Shown here: positions 1 through 12,305 of the stretch, in pieces | Layout of the letters: every line of letters begins with the position of its first letter | Numbering within the stretch: position 1 is the stretch's first letter | NCBI GenBank assembly: GCA_027186245.1 | Contig: CP114481.1 | Span: 45,849,501-45,913,500, forward strand | Direction of reading: 5' to 3' | Origin: Coriaria nepalensis | Taxonomy: Eukaryota; Streptophyta; Magnoliopsida; Cucurbitales; Coriariaceae | Length of the DNA: 64,000 nucleotides | Made by a program: the position numbers and the translations under genes | Notes under the pieces: generated by a model | What the model was told of the DNA's origin: nothing | Seen by the model: only the letters and a program-made list of their open reading frames with translations | Databases searched by the model: none

Positions 1-3000
1 GTTTAACCTTAAAATCATTCCAATCAGTCATTTCAACTCAATATCTTATTTCAAAGCAAGTCGAACGAATTCTATTTTGGCACTCCAAACACAAGTTTTG
101 TGCATAACTTGCAAATGATCAGTTCAAGGAAAGGGTGCATTCGTTTAACCTTAAAATCATTCCAATGAGTCATTTCAAGTCAATAACTTATTTCAAAGCA
201 AGTCGAACGAATTCTATTTTTGCAATACAAACACAATTTTTGTGCATAACTTGCAAATGATCAATGCAATGAAAGTGTGCATTCGTTTAACCTTAAAATC
301 ATTTCAATGAGTCATTTCAAATCAATGTCTTATTTCGAAGCAAGTCGAACGAATTCTATTTTCGCACTTCAAACACAAGTTTTGTGCATAACATGGAAAT
401 GATCAATGCTAGGAATGTGTGCATTAGTTTAACCTTAAAATCATTTCAATGAGTCATTTTAAGTCAATATCTTATTTCAAAGCAAGTCGAATGAATTCTA
501 TTTTGGCACTTCAAACACAACTTTTGTGCATAGCTTGCAAATGATCAATGCAAGGAAAGTGTGCATTCGTTTAACCTTAAAATCATTTCAATAAGTCATT
601 TCAAGTCAATATCTTATTTCAAAGCAAGTCAAACCAATTCTATTTTTGCACTTCAAACACAAGTTTTGTGCATAACTTGCAAATGATCAATGCAATGAAA
701 GTGTGCATTCGTTTAACCTTAAAATCATTTCTATAAGTCATTTCAAGTCAATGTCTTATGTCGAAGCAAGTTGAACGATTCTATTTTTGCACTACAAACA
801 CAAGTTTTGTGCATTACTTGGAAATGATCAATGCAAGGAATCTGTGCATTAGTTTAACCTTAAAATCATTTCAATGAGTCATTTCAAGTCAATGTCTTAT
901 TTCAAAGCAAGTCGAACGAATTCTATTTTTGCACTACAAACACAAGTTTTGTGCATAACTTGGAAATGATCAATGCCAGGAATGTGTGCATTAGTTTAAC
1001 CTTAAAATCATTTCAATGAGTCATTTAAAGTCAATATCCTATTTCAAAGCAAGTCGAACAAATTCAATTTTCGCACTTCAAACACAACTTTTGTGCATAG
1101 CTTGCAAATGATCAATGCAAGGAAAGTGTGCATTTGTTTAACCTTAAAATCATTTCAGTGAGTCATTTCAAGTCAATATCTTATTTCAAAGCAGTCGAAC
1201 CAAGTCTATTTTTGCACTTCAAACACAAGTTTTGTGCATAACTTGCAAATGACCAATGCAAGGAAAGTGTGCATTCGTTTAACCTTAAAATCATTTCAAT
1301 GAGTCATTTCAACTCAATGTCTTATTTCAAAGCAAGTCGAACGAATTCTATTTTTGCACTACAAACACAAGTTTTGTGCATAACTTGGAAATGATCAATG
1401 CCAGGAATGTGTGCATTAGTTTAACCTTAAAATCATTTCAATGAGTCATTTCAAGTCAATATCTTATTTAAAAGCAATTCGAATGAATTCTATTTTTGCA
1501 CTACAAACACAAGTTTTGTGCATAACTTGCAAATGATCAATGTAAGGAAAGTGTGCATTCGTTTAATCTTAAAATTATTTGCATGAGTCATTTCAAGTCA
1601 ATAACTTATTCCAAAGCAATTCGAACGAATTCTATTTTTGCACTACAAACACAAGTTTTGTGCATAACTTGCAAATGATCAATGCGATGAAATTGTGCAT
1701 TCGTTTAACCTTAAAATCATCTCAATGAGTCATTTCAAGTCAATGTCTTATTTCGAAGTAAGTCGAACGAATTCTATTTTCGCACTTCAAACACAAGTTT
1801 TGTGCATAACTTGGAAATGATCAATCCCAGGAATGTGTGCATTAGTTTAACCTTAAAATCATTTTAATGAGTCATTTCAGGTCAATATCTTATTTCAAAG
1901 CAAGTCGAACGAATTCTATTTTGGCACTTCAAGCACAAGTTTTGTGCATAACTTGCAAATGATCAATGCAATGAAAGTGTGCATTCGTTTAACCTTAAAA
2001 TCATTTCAATGAGTCATTTCAAGTCAATGCCTTATTTCGAAGCAAGTCGAACGAATTCTATTTTTGCACTACAAACACAAGTTTTGTGCATTACTTGGAA
2101 ATGATCAATGCAAGAAATCTGTGCAATAGTTTAACCTTAAAATCATTTCAATGAGTCATTTCAACTCAATATCTTATTTCAAAGCAAGTCGAACGAATTC
2201 TATTTTCGCACTTCAAACACAAGTTTTGTGCATAACTTGGAAATGATCAATGCCAGGAATGTGTGCATTAGTTTAACCTTAAAATCATTTCAATTAGTCA
2301 TTTCAAGTCAATATCTTTCTTCAAAGCAAGTCGAACGAATTCTATTTTCGCACTTCAAACACTACTTTTGGGCATAGCTTGCAAATGATCAATGTAAGGA
2401 AAGTGTGCATTCGTTTAATCTTAAAATTATTTGCATGAGTCATTTCAAGTCAATAACTTATTCCAAAGCAATTCGAACGAATTCTATTTTTGCACTACAA
2501 ACACAAGTTTTGTGCATAACTTGCAAATGATCAATGCAATGAAAGTGTGCATTAGTTTAACCTTAAAATCATTTCAATGAGTCATTTCAAGTCAATGTCT
2601 TATTTCGAAGTAAGTCGAACGAATTCTATTTTTGCACTACAAACACAAGTTTTGTGCATTACTTGGAAATGATCAATCCCAGGAATGTGTGCATTAGTTT
2701 AACCTTAAAATCATTTCAATTAGTCATTTCAAGTCAATATCTTTCTTCAAAGCAAGTCGAACGAATTCTATTTTCGCACTTCAAACACAACTTTTGTGCA
2801 TAGCTTGCAAATGATCAATGCAAGGAAAGTGTGCATACGTTTAACCTTAAAATCATTTCAATAAGTCATTTCAAGTCAATATCGTATTTCAAAGCAAGTC
2901 GAACCAATTCTATTTTTGCACTTCAAGCACAAGTTTTGTGCATAACTTGCAAATGATCAATGCAATGAAAGTGTGCATTCGTTTAACCTTAAAATTATTT

Positions 3001-5489
3001 CAATGAGTCATTTCAAGTCAATGCCTTATGTCGAAGCAAGTTGAACGAATTCTATTTTTGCACTACAAACACAAGTTTTGTGCATTACTTGGAAATGATC
3101 AATGCAAGGAATCTGTGCATTAGTTTAACCTTAAAATCATTTCAATGAGTCATTTCAAGTCAATGTCTTATTTCAAAGCAAGTCGAACGAATTCTATTTT
3201 TGCACTACAAACACAAGTTTTGTGCATAACTTGGAAATGATCAATGCCAGGAATGTGTGCATTAGTTTAACCTTAAAATCATTTCAATGAGTCATTTCAA
3301 GTCAATATCTTATTTCAGAGCAAGTCGAACGAATTCTATTTTGGCACTTCAAACACAACTTTTGTGCATAGCTTGCAAATGATCAATGCAAGGAAAGTGT
3401 GCATTCGTTTAACCTTAAAATCATTTCAATAAGTCATTTCAAGTCAATATCTTATTTCAAAGCAAGTCGAACCAATTCTATTTTTGCACTTCAAGCACAA
3501 GTTTTGTGCATAACTTGCAAATGATCAATGCAATGAAAGTGTGCATTCGTTTAACCTTAAAATCATTTCAATGAGTCATTTCAAGTCAATGCCTTATTTC
3601 GAAGCAAGTCGAACGAATTCTATTTTTGCACTACAAACACAAGTTTTGTGCATTACTTGGAAATGATCAATGCAAGAAATCTGTGCAATAGTTTAACCTT
3701 AAAATCATTTCAATGAGTCATTTCAACTCAATATCTTATTTCAAAGCAAGTCGAACGAATTCTATTTTCGCACTTCAAACACAAGTTTTGTGCATAACTT
3801 GGAAATGATCAATGCCAGGAATGTGTGCATTAGTTTAACCTTAAAATCATTTCAATTAGTCATTTCAAGTCAATATCTTTCTTCAAAGCAAGTCGAACGA
3901 ATTCTATTTTCGCACTTCAAACATAACTTTTGTGCATAGCTTGCAAATGATCAATGCAAGGAAATTGTGCATACGTTTAACCTTAAAATCATTTCAATAA
4001 GTCATTTCAAGTCAATATCGTATTTCAAAGCAAGTCGAACCAATTCTATTTTTGCACTTCAAGCACAAGTTTTGTGCATAACTTGCAAATGTTCAATGCA
4101 ATGAAAGTGTGCATTCGTTTAACCTTAAAATCATTTCAATGAGTCATTTCAAGTCAATGTCTTATTTCGAAGCAAGTCGAACGAATTCTATTTTTGTACT
4201 ACAAACACAAGTTTTGTGCATTACTTGGAAATGATCAATGCAAGGAATCTGTGCATTAGTTTAACCTTAAAATCATTTCAATGAGTCATTTCAATTCAAT
4301 ATCTTATTTCAAAGCAAGTCGAACGAATTCTATTTTCGCACTTCAAACACAAGTTTTGTGGATAACTTGGAAATGATCAATGCCAGGAATGTGTGCATTA
4401 GTTTAACCTTAAAATCTTTTCAATTAGTCATTTCAAGTCAATATCTTAGTTCAAAGCAAGTCGAACCAATTCTATTTTTGCACTTCCAACACAAGTTTTG
4501 TGCATAACTTGCAAATGATCAATGCAAGGAATGTGTGCATTCGTTTCACCTTAAAATCATTTCAATGAGTCATTTCAAGTCAATGTCTTATTTCAAAGCA
4601 AGTCGAACGAATTCTATTTTTGCACTACAAACACAAGTTTTGTGCATAACTTGGAAATGATCAATGTCAGGAATGTGTGCATTAGTTTAACCTTAAAATC
4701 ATTTCAATGAGTCATTTCAAGTCAATATCTTATTTCAAAGCAATTCGAACGAATTCTATTTTTGCAGTACAAACACAAGTTTTGTGCATAACTTGCAAAT
4801 GATCAATGCAAGGAAAGTATGCATTTGTTTAACCTTAAAATCATTTGAATGAGTCATTTCAAGTCAATAACTTATTTCAAAGCAATTCGAACGAATTCTA
4901 TTTTTGCACTAGAAACACAAGTTTTGTGCGTAACGTGCAAATGATCAATGTAAGGAAAGTGTGCATTCGTTTAACTTTAAAATCATTTCAATGAGTCATT
5001 TCAAGTCAATATCTTATTTCAAAGCAAGTCGAACGAATTCTATTTTCGCACTTCAGACACAAGTTTTGTGCGTAACTTGGAAATGATCAATGCCAGGAAT
5101 GTGTGCATTTGTTTAACCCTAAAATCATTTCAATGAGTCATTCCAAGTCAATGTCTTATTTCGAAGCAAGTCGAACGAATTCTATTTTCGCACTTCAAAC
5201 ACAGCTTTTGTGCATAGCTTGCGAATGATCAATGCAAGGAAAGTGTGCATTTGTTTAACCTTAAAATCATTTCAGTGAGTCATTTCAAGTCAATATCTTA
5301 TTTCAAAGCAAGTCGAACCAATTCTATTTTTGCACTTCAAACACAAGTTTTGTGGATAACTTTCAAATGATCAATGCAAGGAATGTGTGCATTCGTTTCA
5401 CCTTAAAATCATTTCAATGAGTCATTTCAAGTTAATGTCTTATTTCAAAGCAAGTCGAACGAATCCTATTTTTGCACTATAAACACAAG
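1..5489 (+). repeat. Left flank: satellite with 3-, 6-, 11- and 16-monomer shifts
   Basis: Only satellite monomers are present, mostly classes A and A2 in alternation. Shared private variants reveal older duplications. The CAATTAGTC/TCTTTCTTC monomer at 2,291 recurs at 2,717 (3 monomers) and 3,853 (11 monomers). ATGCCTTATTTCG at 2,027 recurs at 3,589, and GCAAGAAATCTGTGCAATAG recurs with the same 1,562-base shift. CTTATGTCGAAG at 755 recurs at 3,025, which is 16 monomers minus two single-base deletions. No gene or insertion is visible. Confidence 0.85.
4441..5292 (+). repeat. 6-monomer unit, copy 1 of 2 (852-base shift)
   Basis: ATTCGTTTCACC at about 4,541 and GATCAATGTCAGG at 4,659 reappear exactly 852 bases later, at 5,393 and 5,511. 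The surrounding order of variants, including TTTTGCAGTAC and the class B monomers, is shared. The second copy runs into the large region-2 duplication. Copies differ at several sites, for example GTGGATAAC, so this is older than the large duplications. Boundaries are approximate. Confidence 0.75.
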
Positions 5490-7190
5490 TTTTGTGCATA
5501 ACTTGGAAATGATCAATGTCAGGAATGTGTGCATTAGTTTAACCTTAAAATCATTTCAATGAGTCATTTCAAGTCAATATCTTATTTCAAAGCAATTCGA
5601 ACGAATTCTATTTTTGCAGTACAAACACAAGTTTTGTGCATAACTTGCAAATGATCAATGCAGGGAAAGTGTACATTCGTTTAACCTTAAAATCATTTGA
5701 ATGAGTCATTTCAAGTCAATAACTTATTTCAAAGCAATTCGAACGAATTCTATTTTTGCACTACAAACACAAGTTTTGTGCGTAACTTGCAAATGATCAA
5801 TGTAAGGAAAGTGTGCATTCGTTTAACTTTAAAATCATTTCAATGAGTCATTTCAAGTCAATATCTTATTTCAAAGCAAGTCGAACGAATTCTATTTTCG
5901 CACTTCAGACACAAGTTTTGTGCATAACTTGCAAATGATCAATGCAAGGAATGTGTGCATTAGTTTAACCTTAAAATCTTTTCAATGAGTCATTTCAAGT
6001 CAATATCTTATTTCAAAGCAAGTCGAACGAATTCTATTTTCGCACTCCAAACACAAGTTTTGTGCATAACTTGCAAATGATCAATGCAAGGAAAGTGTGC
6101 ATTCGTTTAACCTTAAAATCATTTCAATGAGTAATTTCAAGTCAATGTCTTATTTCAAAGCAAGTCGAACGAATTCTATTTTTGCACTACAAACACAAGT
6201 TTTGTGCATAACTTGGAAATGATCAATGCCTGGAATGTGTGCATTCGTTTAACCTTAAAATCATTTTCATGAGTCATTTCAAGTCAATATCTTATTTCAA
6301 AGCAAGTCGAACGATTTCTATTTTGGCACTCCAAACACAATTTTTGTGCATAACTTGCAAATGATCAATGCAAGGAAAGTGTGCATTCGTTTAACCTTAA
6401 AATCATTCGAATGAGTCATTTCACGTAAATAACTTATTCCAAAGCAATTCGAACGAATTCTATTTTCGCACTACAAACACAAGTTTTGTGCATAACTTGC
6501 AAATGATCAATGCAATGAAATTGTGCATTCGTTTAACCTTAAAATCATTTCAATGAGTCATTTCAAGTCAATGTCTTATTTCGAAGCAAGTCGAACGAAT
6601 TCTATTTTTGCGCTACAAACACAATTTTTGTGCATAACTTGCAAATGATCAATGCAATGAAAGTGTGCATTCGTTTAACCTTAAAATCATTTCGATAAGT
6701 CATTACAAGTCAATAACTTATTTCAAAGCAATTCGAACGAATTCTATTTTTGCACTACAAACACAAGTTTTGTGCATAACTTGCAAAATGATCGATGCAA
6801 GGAAAGTGTGCATTCGTTTAACTTTAAAATCATTTCAATGAGTCATTTTAAGTCAATATCTTATTTCAAAGCAAGTCAAATGAATTCTATTTTCGCACTT
6901 CAAACACAAGTTTTGTGCATAACTTGGGAATGATCAATGCAAGGAATGTGTGCATTAGTTTAACCTTAAAATCTTTTCAGTGAGTCATTTCAAGTCAATA
7001 TCTTATTTCAAAGCAAGTCGAACGAATTCTATTTTCGCACTCCAAACACAAGTTCTGTGCATAACTTGGAAATGATCAGTGCAAGGAAAGTGTGCATTCG
7101 TTTAACCTTAAAATCATTTCAATCAGTCATTTCAAGTCAATATCTTATTTCAAAGCAAGTCGAACGAATTCTATTTTCGCACTTCAAACA

Positions 7191-8752
7191 AAGGTTTTGT
7201 GCATAACTTGCAAATGATCAATGCAAAGAAAGTGTGCATTAGTTTAACCTTAAAATATTTTCAATGAGTCATTTCAAGTCAATATTTTATTTCAAAGCAA
7301 GTCGAACCAATTCTATTTTCGCACTTCAAACACAAGTTTTGTGCAGAACTTGGAAATGATCAATGCAAGGAATGTGTGCATTAGTTTAACCTTCAAATCT
7401 TTTCAATGAGTCATTTCAAGTCAATATCTTATTTCAAAGCAAGTCGAACGAATTCTATTTTCGCACTTCAAACACAAGTTTTGTGCATAACTTGGAAATG
7501 GTCAATGCAAGGAAAGTGTGCATTCGTTTAACATTAAAATCATTTGAATGAGTCATTTCAAGTAAATAACTTATTCCCAAGCAATTCGACCGAATTCTAT
7601 TTTTGCACTACAAACACAACTTTTGTGCATAACTTGCAAATGATCAATGCAAGGAAAGTGTGCATTAGTTTAACCTTAAAATCATTTCAATGAGTCATTT
7701 CAAGTCAATCTCTTATTTCAAAGCAATTCGAACGAATTCTATTTTGGCAGTTCAAACACAACTTTTGTGCATAGCTTGGAAATGATCAATGCAAGTAAAG
7801 TGTACATTCGTTAAACCCTAAAATCAATTCAATGAGTCATTTCAAGTCAATATCTTATTTCAAAGCAAGTGGAACGAATTCTATTTTTGCACTTCAAACA
7901 CAAGTTTTGTACATAACCTGCAAATGATCAGTGCAATGAAAGTGTGCATTAATTTAACCTTAAAATCATTTGAATGAGTCATTCCAAGTCAATAACTTAT
8001 TTCAAAGCAAGTCGAACGAATTTTATTTTTGCACTACAAAGACAACTTTTGTGCATAACTTTGAAATGATCAATGCTAGGAATGTGTCCATTAGTTTAAC
8101 CTTAAAATCATTTCAATGAGTCATTTCAAGTCAATACCTTATTTCAAAGCAAGTCGATCGAATTCTATTTTCGCACTCTGAACACAAGTTTTGTGCATAA
8201 CTTGGAAATGATCAATGCAAGGAATGTGTGCATTAGTTTAACCTTAAAATCTTTTCAGTGAGTCATTTCAAGTCAATATCTTATTTAAAAGCAAGTCGAA
8301 CGAATTCTATTTTGGCACTACAAACACAAGTTTTGTGCATAACTTGCAAATGATCAGTGCAAGGAAAGTGTGCATTCGTTTAACCTTAAAATCATTTCAA
8401 TAAATCATTTCAAGTCAATAACTTATTTCAAAGCAATTCGAACGAATTCTATTTTTTCACTACAAACACAACTTTTGTGCATAACTTGCAAATGATCAAT
8501 GCAAGGAAAGTGTGCGTTAGTTTAACCTTAAAATCATTTTAATGAGTCATTTCAAGTCAATATCTTATTTCGAAGCAAGTCGAACGAATTCTATTTTCGC
8601 ACTTCAAACACAACTTTTGTGCATAGCTTGCGAATGATCAATGCAAGGAAAGTGTGCATTTGTTTCACCTTAAAATCATTTCAGTGAGTCATTTCAAGTC
8701 AATATCTTATTTCAAAGCAAGTCGAACCAATTCTATTTTTGCATTTCAAACA
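7191..8752 (+). repeat. 11-monomer unit, copy 1 (1,562-base shift), nested
   Basis: Sequence from about 7,200 to 8,401 reappears at about 8,762-9,963, a shift of 11 monomers. Shared markers are TTAAAATATTTTC (7,251 and 8,813), CCCAAGCAATTCGACC, GGCAGTTCAAAC, TTAAACCCTAAAATC (7,811 and 9,373) and CACTCTGAACAC. The copies separate where CAATAAATC (8,401) faces CAATCAGTC (9,963). One visible difference is GTGTACATTCG at about 7,800 against GTGTGCATTCG. The duplication sits inside the 48-monomer unit, so it is older than it. Part of it is what copy 2 lacks. Confidence 0.85.
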
Positions 8753-9342
8753 CAAGTTTTGTGCATAACTTGCAAATGATCAATGCAAGGAAAGTGTGCA
8801 TTAGTTTAACCTTAAAATATTTTCAATGAGTCATTTCAAGTCAATATTTTATTTCAAAGCAAGTCGAACCAATTCTATTTTCGCACTTCAAACACAAGTT
8901 TTGTGCAGAACTTGGAAATGATCAATGCAAGGAATGTGTGCATTAGTTTAACCTTCAAATCTTTTCAATGAGTCATTTCAAGTCAATATCTTATTTCAAA
9001 GCAAGTCGAACGAATTCTATTTTCGCACTTCAAACACAAGTTTTGTGCATAACTTGGAAATGGTCAATGCAAGGAAAGTGTGCATTCGTTTAACATTAAA
9101 ATCATTTGAATGAGTCATTTCAAGTAAATAACTTATTCCCAAGCAATTCGACCGAATTCTATTTTTGCACTACAAACACAACTTTTGTGCATAACTTGCA
9201 AATGATCAATGCAAGGAAAGTGTGCATTAGTTTAACCTTAAAATCATTTCAATGAGTCATTTCAAGTCAATCTCTTATTTCAAAGCAATTCGAACGAATT
9301 CTATTTTGGCAGTTCAAACACAACTTTTGTGCATAGCTTGGA

Positions 9343-11330
9343 AATGATCAATGCAAGTAAAGTGTGCATTCGTTAAACCCTAAAATCAATTCAATGAGTC
9401 ATTTCAAGTCAATATCTTATTTCAAAGCAAGTGGAACGAATTCTATTTTTGCACTTCAAACACAAGTTTTGTACATAACCTGCAAATGATCAGTGCAATG
9501 AAAGTGTGCATTAATTTAACCTTAAAATCATTTGAATGAGTCATTCCAAGTCAATAACTTATTTCAAAGCAAGTCGAACGAATTTTATTTTTGCACTACA
9601 AAGACAACTTTTGTGCATAACTTTGAAATGATCAATGCTAGGAATGTGTCCATTAGTTTAACCTTAAAATCATTTCAATGAGTCATTTCAAGTCAATACC
9701 TTATTTCAAAGCAAGTCGATCGAATTCTATTTTCGCACTCTGAACACAAGTTTTGTGCATAACTTGGAAATGATCAATGCAAGGAATGTGTGCATTAGTT
9801 TAACCTTAAAATCTTTTCAGTGAGTCATTTCAAGTCAATATCTTATTTAAAAGCAAGTCGAACGAATTCTATTTTGGCACTACAAACACAAGTTTTGTGC
9901 ATAACTTGCAAATGATCAGTGCAAGGAAAGTGTGCATTCGTTTAACCTTAAAATCATTTCAATCAGTCATTTCAAGTCAATATCTTATTTCGAAGCAAGT
10001 CGAACGAATTCTATTTTCGCACTTCAAACAAAGGTTTTGTGCATAACTTGGAAATGATCAATGCAAGGAATGTGTACATTAGTTTAACCTTAAAATCTTT
10101 CAATGAGTCATTTCAAGTCAATATCCTATTTCAAAGCAAGTCGAACGAATTCTATTTTGGCACTTCAAACACAACTTTTGTGCATAGCTTGCAAATGATC
10201 AATGCAAGGAAAGTGTGCATTCGTTTCACCTTAAAATCATTTCAATAAGTCATTTCAAGTCAATATCTTATTTCAAAGCAAGTCCAACCAATTCTATTTT
10301 TGCACTACAAACACAAGTTTTGTGCATAACTTGGAAATGATCAATGCCTGGAATGTGTGCATTAGTTTAACCTTAAAATCATTTCAATGAGTCCTCTCAA
10401 GTCAATATCTTATTTCAAAGCAATTCGAACGAATTCTATTTTTGCACTACAAACACAAGTTTTGTGCATAACTTGGAAATGATCAATGCCAGGAATGTGT
10501 GCATTAGTTTAACCTTAAAATCATTTCAATGAGTCATTTCAAGTCAATATCTTATTTCAAAGCAATTCGAACGAATTCTATTTTCGCACTCCAAACACAA
10601 GTTTTGTGCATAACTTGCAAATGATCAATGCAAGGAAAGTGTGCATTCGTTTAACCTTAAAATCATTTCAATGAGTCATTTCAAGTCAATGTCTTATTTC
10701 AAAGCAAGTCGAACGAATTCTATTTTTGCACTACAAACACAAGTTTTGTGCATAACTTGCAAATGATCAATGCAATGAAATTGTGCCTTCGTTTAACCAT
10801 AAAATCATTTCAATGAGTCATTTCAAGTCAATGTCTTATTTCGAAGCAAGTCGAACGAATTCTATTTTTGCGCTACAAACACAATTTTTGTGCATAACCT
10901 GCAAATGATCAATGCAATGAAAGTGTCCATTCGTTTAACCTTAAAATCATCTCAATAAGTCATTTCAAGTCAATAACTTATTTCAAGGCAATTCGAACGA
11001 ATTCTATTTTTGCACTACAAACACAAGTTTTGTGCATAACTTGCAAAATGATCAATGCAAGGAAAGTGTGCATTCGTTTAACTTTAAAATCATTTCAATG
11101 AGTAATTTCAAGTCAATATCTTATTTCGAAGCAAGTCGAACGAATTCTATTTTCGCACTTCAAACACAAGTTTTGTGCATAACTTGGAAATGATCAACGC
11201 CAGGAATGTGTGCATTAGTTTAACCTTAAAATCATTTCAATGAGTCATTTCAAGTCAATATCTTATTTCAAAGCAAGTCGAACGAATTCTATTTTCGCAC
11301 TTCAAACACAACTTTTGTGCACAGCTTGCG
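9343..11330 (+). repeat. 14-monomer unit, copy 1 (1,988-base shift), nested
   Basis: About 9,343-10,300 is repeated at about 11,331-12,288, exactly 14 monomers later, and the pair is duplicated again 6,390 bases downstream at ~15,733 and ~17,721. Markers are GCAAGTAAAGTG, TTAAACCCTAAAATC, AACCTGCAAATG, and a one-base deletion in AAATCTTTCAATG. That deletion fuses two frames and creates the same 69-codon open frame at 10,039, 12,027, 16,429 and 18,417. The frame is a repeat by-product, not a gene. Confidence 0.85.
10365..10506 (+). repeat. Reference monomer, class A2 (TGCATTAG end)
   Basis: This monomer shows the second common 3' haplotype: CTTGGAAATG instead of CTTGCAAATG, then GCCAGGAATGTG instead of GCAAGGAAAGTG, and GCATTAG in place of GCATTCG at the junction. 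The three changes usually travel together, which marks common descent. Monomers with GCAAGGAATGTG between the other two variants look like recombinants. Class A2 is commonest in the left half, often alternating with class A. This copy also has the G60T dyad described for class B. Confidence 0.85.
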
Positions 11331-12305
11331 AATGATCAATGCAAGTAAAGTGTGCATTCGTTAAACCCTAAAATCAATTCAATGAGTCATTTCAAGTCAA
11401 TATCTTATTTCAAAGCAAGTGGAACGAATTCTATTTTTGCACTTCAAACACAAGTTTTGTACATAACCTGCAAATGATCAGTGCAATGAAAGTGTGCATT
11501 AATTTAACCTTAAAATCATTTGAATGAGTCATTCCAAGTCAATAACTTATTTCAAAGCAAGTCGAACGAATTTTATTTTTGCACTACAAAGACAACTTTT
11601 GTGCATAACTTTGAAATGATCAATGCTAGGAATGTGTCCATTAGTTTAACCTTAAAATCATTTCAATGAGTCATTTCAAGTCAATATCTTATTTCAAAGC
11701 AAGTCGATCGAATTCTATTTTCGCACTCTGAACACAAGTTTTGTGCATAACTTGGAAATGATCAATGCAAGGAATGTGTGCATTAGTTTAACCTTAAAAT
11801 CTTTTCAGTGAGTCATTTCAAGTCAATATCTTATTTAAAAGCAAGTCGAACGAATTCTATTTTGGCACTACAAACACAAGTTTTGTGCATAACTTGCAAA
11901 TGATCAGTGCAAGGAAAGTGTGCATTCGTTTAACCTTAAAATCATTTCAATCAGTCATTTCAAGTCAATATCTTATTTCGAAGCAAGTCGAACGAATTCT
12001 ATTTTCGCACTTCAAACAAAGGTTTTGTGCATAACTTGGAAATGATCAATGCAAGGAATGTGTACATTAGTTTAACCTTAAAATCTTTCAATGAGTCATT
12101 TCAAGTCAATATCCTATTTCAAAGCAAGTCGAACGAATTCTATTTTGGCACTTCAAACACAACTTTTGTGCATAGCTTGCAAATGATCAATGCAAGGAAA
12201 GTGTGCATTCGTTTCACCTTAAAATCATTTCAATAAGTCATTTCAAGTCAATATCTTATTTCAAAGCAAGTCCAACCAATTCTATTTTCGCACTTCAAAC
12301 AAAGG

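Larger units (their letters stand above)
5490..12305 (+). repeat. 48-monomer higher-order unit, copy 1
   Basis: This ~6.8-kb block (6,816 bases, 48 monomers) is repeated immediately to its right. Its first part (about 5,490-7,613) matches the sequence 6,816 bases downstream. Its second part (about 8,024-12,302) matches the sequence 6,390 bases downstream. The intervening 426 bases, three whole monomers at about 7,600-8,025, have no counterpart in copy 2. Markers include GATCAATGTCAGG at 5,511 matching 12,327, and the private CCCAAGCAATTCGACC at 7,578 matching 14,394. Endpoints are uncertain by a few tens of bases because all monomers are alike. Confidence 0.9.

Noticed and set aside
7813..7823. 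Plant-type telomere word AAACCCTAAAA (also 9,375; 11,363; 15,765; 17,753; 24,423; 31,660)
   Set aside because: It differs from the ordinary TTTAACCTTAAAA by two bases, occurs singly, never in tandem, and its copies follow block duplications. Coincidence is sufficient.
10039..10248. 69-codon plus-strand open frame, identical at 12,027, 16,429 and 18,417
   Set aside because: It spans 1.5 satellite monomers and exists only because a one-base deletion joins two frames. Its four copies come from block duplications. There is no coding signature.
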